Assembly: GCF_020786625.1 (NCBI RefSeq)
Contig: NZ_JAJGRC010000001.1
Span: 372,001 to 436,000 of the forward strand
Length of the DNA: 64,000 nucleotides
Reading direction: 5' to 3'
Origin: Salinicoccus sp. RF5
GTDB lineage: Bacteria; Bacillota; Bacilli; Staphylococcales; Salinicoccaceae
In this document: positions 62,344 through 64,000 of the stretch, piece by piece
Layout: each line of letters starts with the position of its first letter
How positions within the stretch are numbered: the stretch's first letter is position 1
Notes under the pieces: model-generated
Database searches by the model: none
Told to the model about the DNA's origin: nothing
What the model saw: only the letters and a program-made list of their open reading frames with translations
Made by a program: the position numbers and the translations under genes

Positions 62344-63253
62344 TTACATTCTCTCCAATCATCTCGAGGAATCTTTCTTCCAGGGTGGTCTGCGTGACAT
62401 TGACGCCGTATACCTCGATATCCCGATGGACCAGCGTCGTCACCAGATGCGGTATGTCATCCCTTTTCAACTGGATTTGCAGACGATCGACCGTCTCCAG
62501 CACTTCAACATTCGGCATCGTCCGTAGCACCTCAATGGCTTCCTCTTGCGGATTCACATCCAGATTGACGATGGCAGTATCAGTATCGGTTTCTTCATTC
62601 AAATCGTTGGTTGCGATGAGCTTACCGTTTTTGATGATGCCAATCCGGTCACACATCAGCTCGATTTCACTGAGCAGATGGCTGGATACGATGACGGAGA
62701 CATTCTCTTCCACTGCCAGTCTGCGTATGTAGCGTCTAATCTCACGGATGCCCGCAGGATCCAGTCCGTTCGTCGGTTCATCCAGTATGAGCACCGATGG
62801 GCGGTGGAGCAGTGCCTGTGCAATACCGAGGCGCTGGCGCATCCCGAGTGAATACTTTCCGACCTTGGTTCCGATCGCTTTATCCAGACCGACCAGCTTG
62901 ATGACTTCCCTGATGCGCTCATCTGTAATGCCATTCGACATGCGTGCGAAATGCTTCAGATTCTGCCAGCCTGTCATGAACGGATACATTTCAGGGTTCT
63001 CGACGATTGCCCCCACTTCGCTGATTGCCTTTCTGTATTCCTTTTTGATGCTGTGGCCCTTGATGACGACATCACCCTCCGTAATGCCAATCAGTCCTAC
63101 CATCATGCGGATTGTAGTTGTCTTGCCGGCGCCATTCGGGCCGATGAATCCGAAAACCTCCCCTGGACGTATCTCAAAGTTCAGGTTCCGGATGATCTGC
63201 TTTCGACCGATGTCCTTATGTAGATCTATGATTTTCATAGTAGATTCAGACAT
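62336..63253 (-). CDS. ABC transporter ATPase, BcrA/NatA-like
   Basis: A 305-residue ATPase: Walker A GPNGAGKTT, signature YSLGMRQRLGIA (LSGGQ variant), Walker B VLILDEPTNGLDPAG, switch histidine VSSHLLSEIEL. A C-terminal extension of about 90 residues follows, as in BcrA-type resistance pumps. The ATG at 63253 has AAAGGAG nine bases upstream. No two-component system (BceRS-like) is adjacent. Confidence 0.9.
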   Translation of the reverse strand: MSESTMKIIDLHKDIGRKQIIRNLNFEIRPGEVFGFIGPNGAGKTTTIRMMVGLIGITEGDVVIKGHSIKKEYRKAISEVGAIVENPEMYPFMTGWQNLKHFARMSNGITDERIREVIKLVGLDKAIGTKVGKYSLGMRQRLGIAQALLHRPSVLILDEPTNGLDPAGIREIRRYIRRLAVEENVSVIVSSHLLSEIELMCDRIGIIKNGKLIATNDLNEETDTDTAIVNLDVNPQEEAIEVLRTMPNVEVLETVDRLQIQLKRDDIPHLVTTLVHRDIEVYGVNVTQTTLEERFLEMIGENVID

Positions 63254-63442
63254 ATCAAATCGCTCCTTTCGATGAATTTGTGGGAGTGTGTAATTCTTAA
63301 TACTCCATTTTATAGACTACCACATTAAAAAAGGTAATATCTTCTTTCAGCTAAAAATCTTCCATTTTGCATCCAGATACTTCTGATAGAATGGTGATAA
63401 TGGAATCAGTACTGACCATCTATTATTAGAGGAAGTGAAGTC

Positions 63443-63952
63443 ATGATCAGAAATGCTGAGGCCCAGGACCTCGAACATATCCTTGTCATTTATAATGATG
63501 CCATCCTCAACTCCACCGCCACATATTCCTATGAAGTTGAAGACCTTGAAGCCAGAGAACAATGGCTCAAAGAGAAGCAACAGAAAAAAGAGCCGGTCAT
63601 TGTATATGAGGAAGCAGGCCATGTAGTCGCCTTCGCCACCTATGGCACTTTCAGAAATAAACCTGCCTACCGTTATACTGTTGAACACTCAATCTATGTC
63701 GGAGAATCCGCAAGGTGTAAAGGAGTGGCTACACAGCTCCTTGAAGAACTCATCCGCATTGCGGGAACAGAAGGATACAGAGTTATGGTGGCTGGAATCG
63801 ATGCATCCAACAGCGGGAGTGTCAGATTGCACGAGAAGTTCGGGTTTGTCCATGCAGGTACATTGAAGAACGTCGGATTCAAGTTCGACAGATGGCTCGA
63901 CCTAAGCTTCTACCAGCTGGATCTGTACGAAAAAGAAGCATCGCACAGATAA
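63443..63952 (+). CDS. pat: GNAT acetyltransferase, phosphinothricin-type
   Basis: A 169-residue N-acetyltransferase. IRNAEAQDLEHILVIYNDAILNSTATY, GTFRNKPAYRYTVEHSIYV and the acetyl-CoA loop RCKGVATQLLEELI match the PAT/YwnH family. Members acetylate phosphinothricin, methionine sulfoximine or related amino acids. Here the role is likely detoxification of an amino-acid analogue. GGAAGTGAAG precedes the ATG. The remaining 48 bases to the window edge hold no recognisable gene. Confidence 0.88.
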   Translation: MIRNAEAQDLEHILVIYNDAILNSTATYSYEVEDLEAREQWLKEKQQKKEPVIVYEEAGHVVAFATYGTFRNKPAYRYTVEHSIYVGESARCKGVATQLLEELIRIAGTEGYRVMVAGIDASNSGSVRLHEKFGFVHAGTLKNVGFKFDRWLDLSFYQLDLYEKEASHR

Positions 63953-64000
63953 TTTTTTCTTGCGATACTTCTTCTTTTCATCATACTTACTCTTTCCCGA

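Noticed and set aside
1-64000. CRISPR arrays, tRNA/rRNA genes, insertion sequences, toxin-antitoxin pairs or phage-defence genes
   Set aside because: None were recognised on reading both strands; the HTH/membrane pair at 60.7 kb has no toxin-like partner.

Overview
The window looks like a chromosomal segment of a low-to-moderate-GC Gram-positive coccus of the Staphylococcaceae. A Salinicoccus- or Jeotgalicoccus-like genome is my best guess; this is inferred from protein resemblance and gene order, not from a database search. Supporting signs are strong AGGAGG-type ribosome sites, Firmicutes-type T-box and glycine riboswitches, a Zur/Znu cluster, PhoP-type direct repeats, ComG genes and CcpN. 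No rRNA, tRNA, prophage, insertion sequence or CRISPR array was seen.

Left part (1-22 kb): a glycine riboswitch leads into gcvT, which is cut by the window edge. Next come aroK and a full comGA-GG competence pilus operon, all leftward. Then follow small membrane proteins (DUF2626, DUF2759), a glyoxalase-II-like hydrolase, argGH, an SDR reductase, and the glcK / YqgQ / rhomboid / 5-formyl-THF cyclo-ligase cluster. The phosphate operon pstS-C-A-B-phoU, a class B PBP, sodA, a DUF1189 protein and ispG complete this part. The order closely follows the ancestral Bacillus yqg region.

Middle (22-44 kb): two insertions sit between ispG and zur, namely a LysR regulator with a sarcosine/N-methyl-amino-acid oxidase, and a GntR-controlled ABC exporter. 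Then comes znuC-znuB-zur behind tandem Zur boxes, nfo, cshB, ispH, NIF3-like, trmK, cccA, rpoD, dnaG, the PPDK regulator, ccpN, a glycine T-box with glyS, recO, era, cdd, dgkA, ybeY and phoH. This is the classical macromolecular-synthesis neighbourhood (primase, sigma A, ribosome maturation, repair, isoprenoid genes).

Right part (44-64 kb): conserved order stops after phoH and the content becomes accessory. It holds an orphan protein, a radical SAM/SPASM enzyme, a VOC-family pseudogene with two in-frame stops, an AhpD-like protein, a divergent cytidine deaminase, a YwiC-like protein, a CXXC membrane protein and topB. It continues with a small GNAT, a Sm_multidrug_ex membrane protein beside an isoleucine-dioxygenase-like 2OG-Fe enzyme, glutathione-independent formaldehyde dehydrogenase, DUF429, cytosine deaminase, a complete TRAP transporter, an HTH/membrane-protein pair behind a promoter-spanning operator, a BcrAB-like ABC exporter and a phosphinothricin-type acetyltransferase.

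I found no convincing wholly new multi-gene system. The most interesting leads are the 2OG dioxygenase/exporter pair, the radical SAM enzyme with its divergent orphan, the twice-interrupted VOC gene, the HTH/membrane module, and several very clean regulatory sites (PhoP, Zur and GntR operators).
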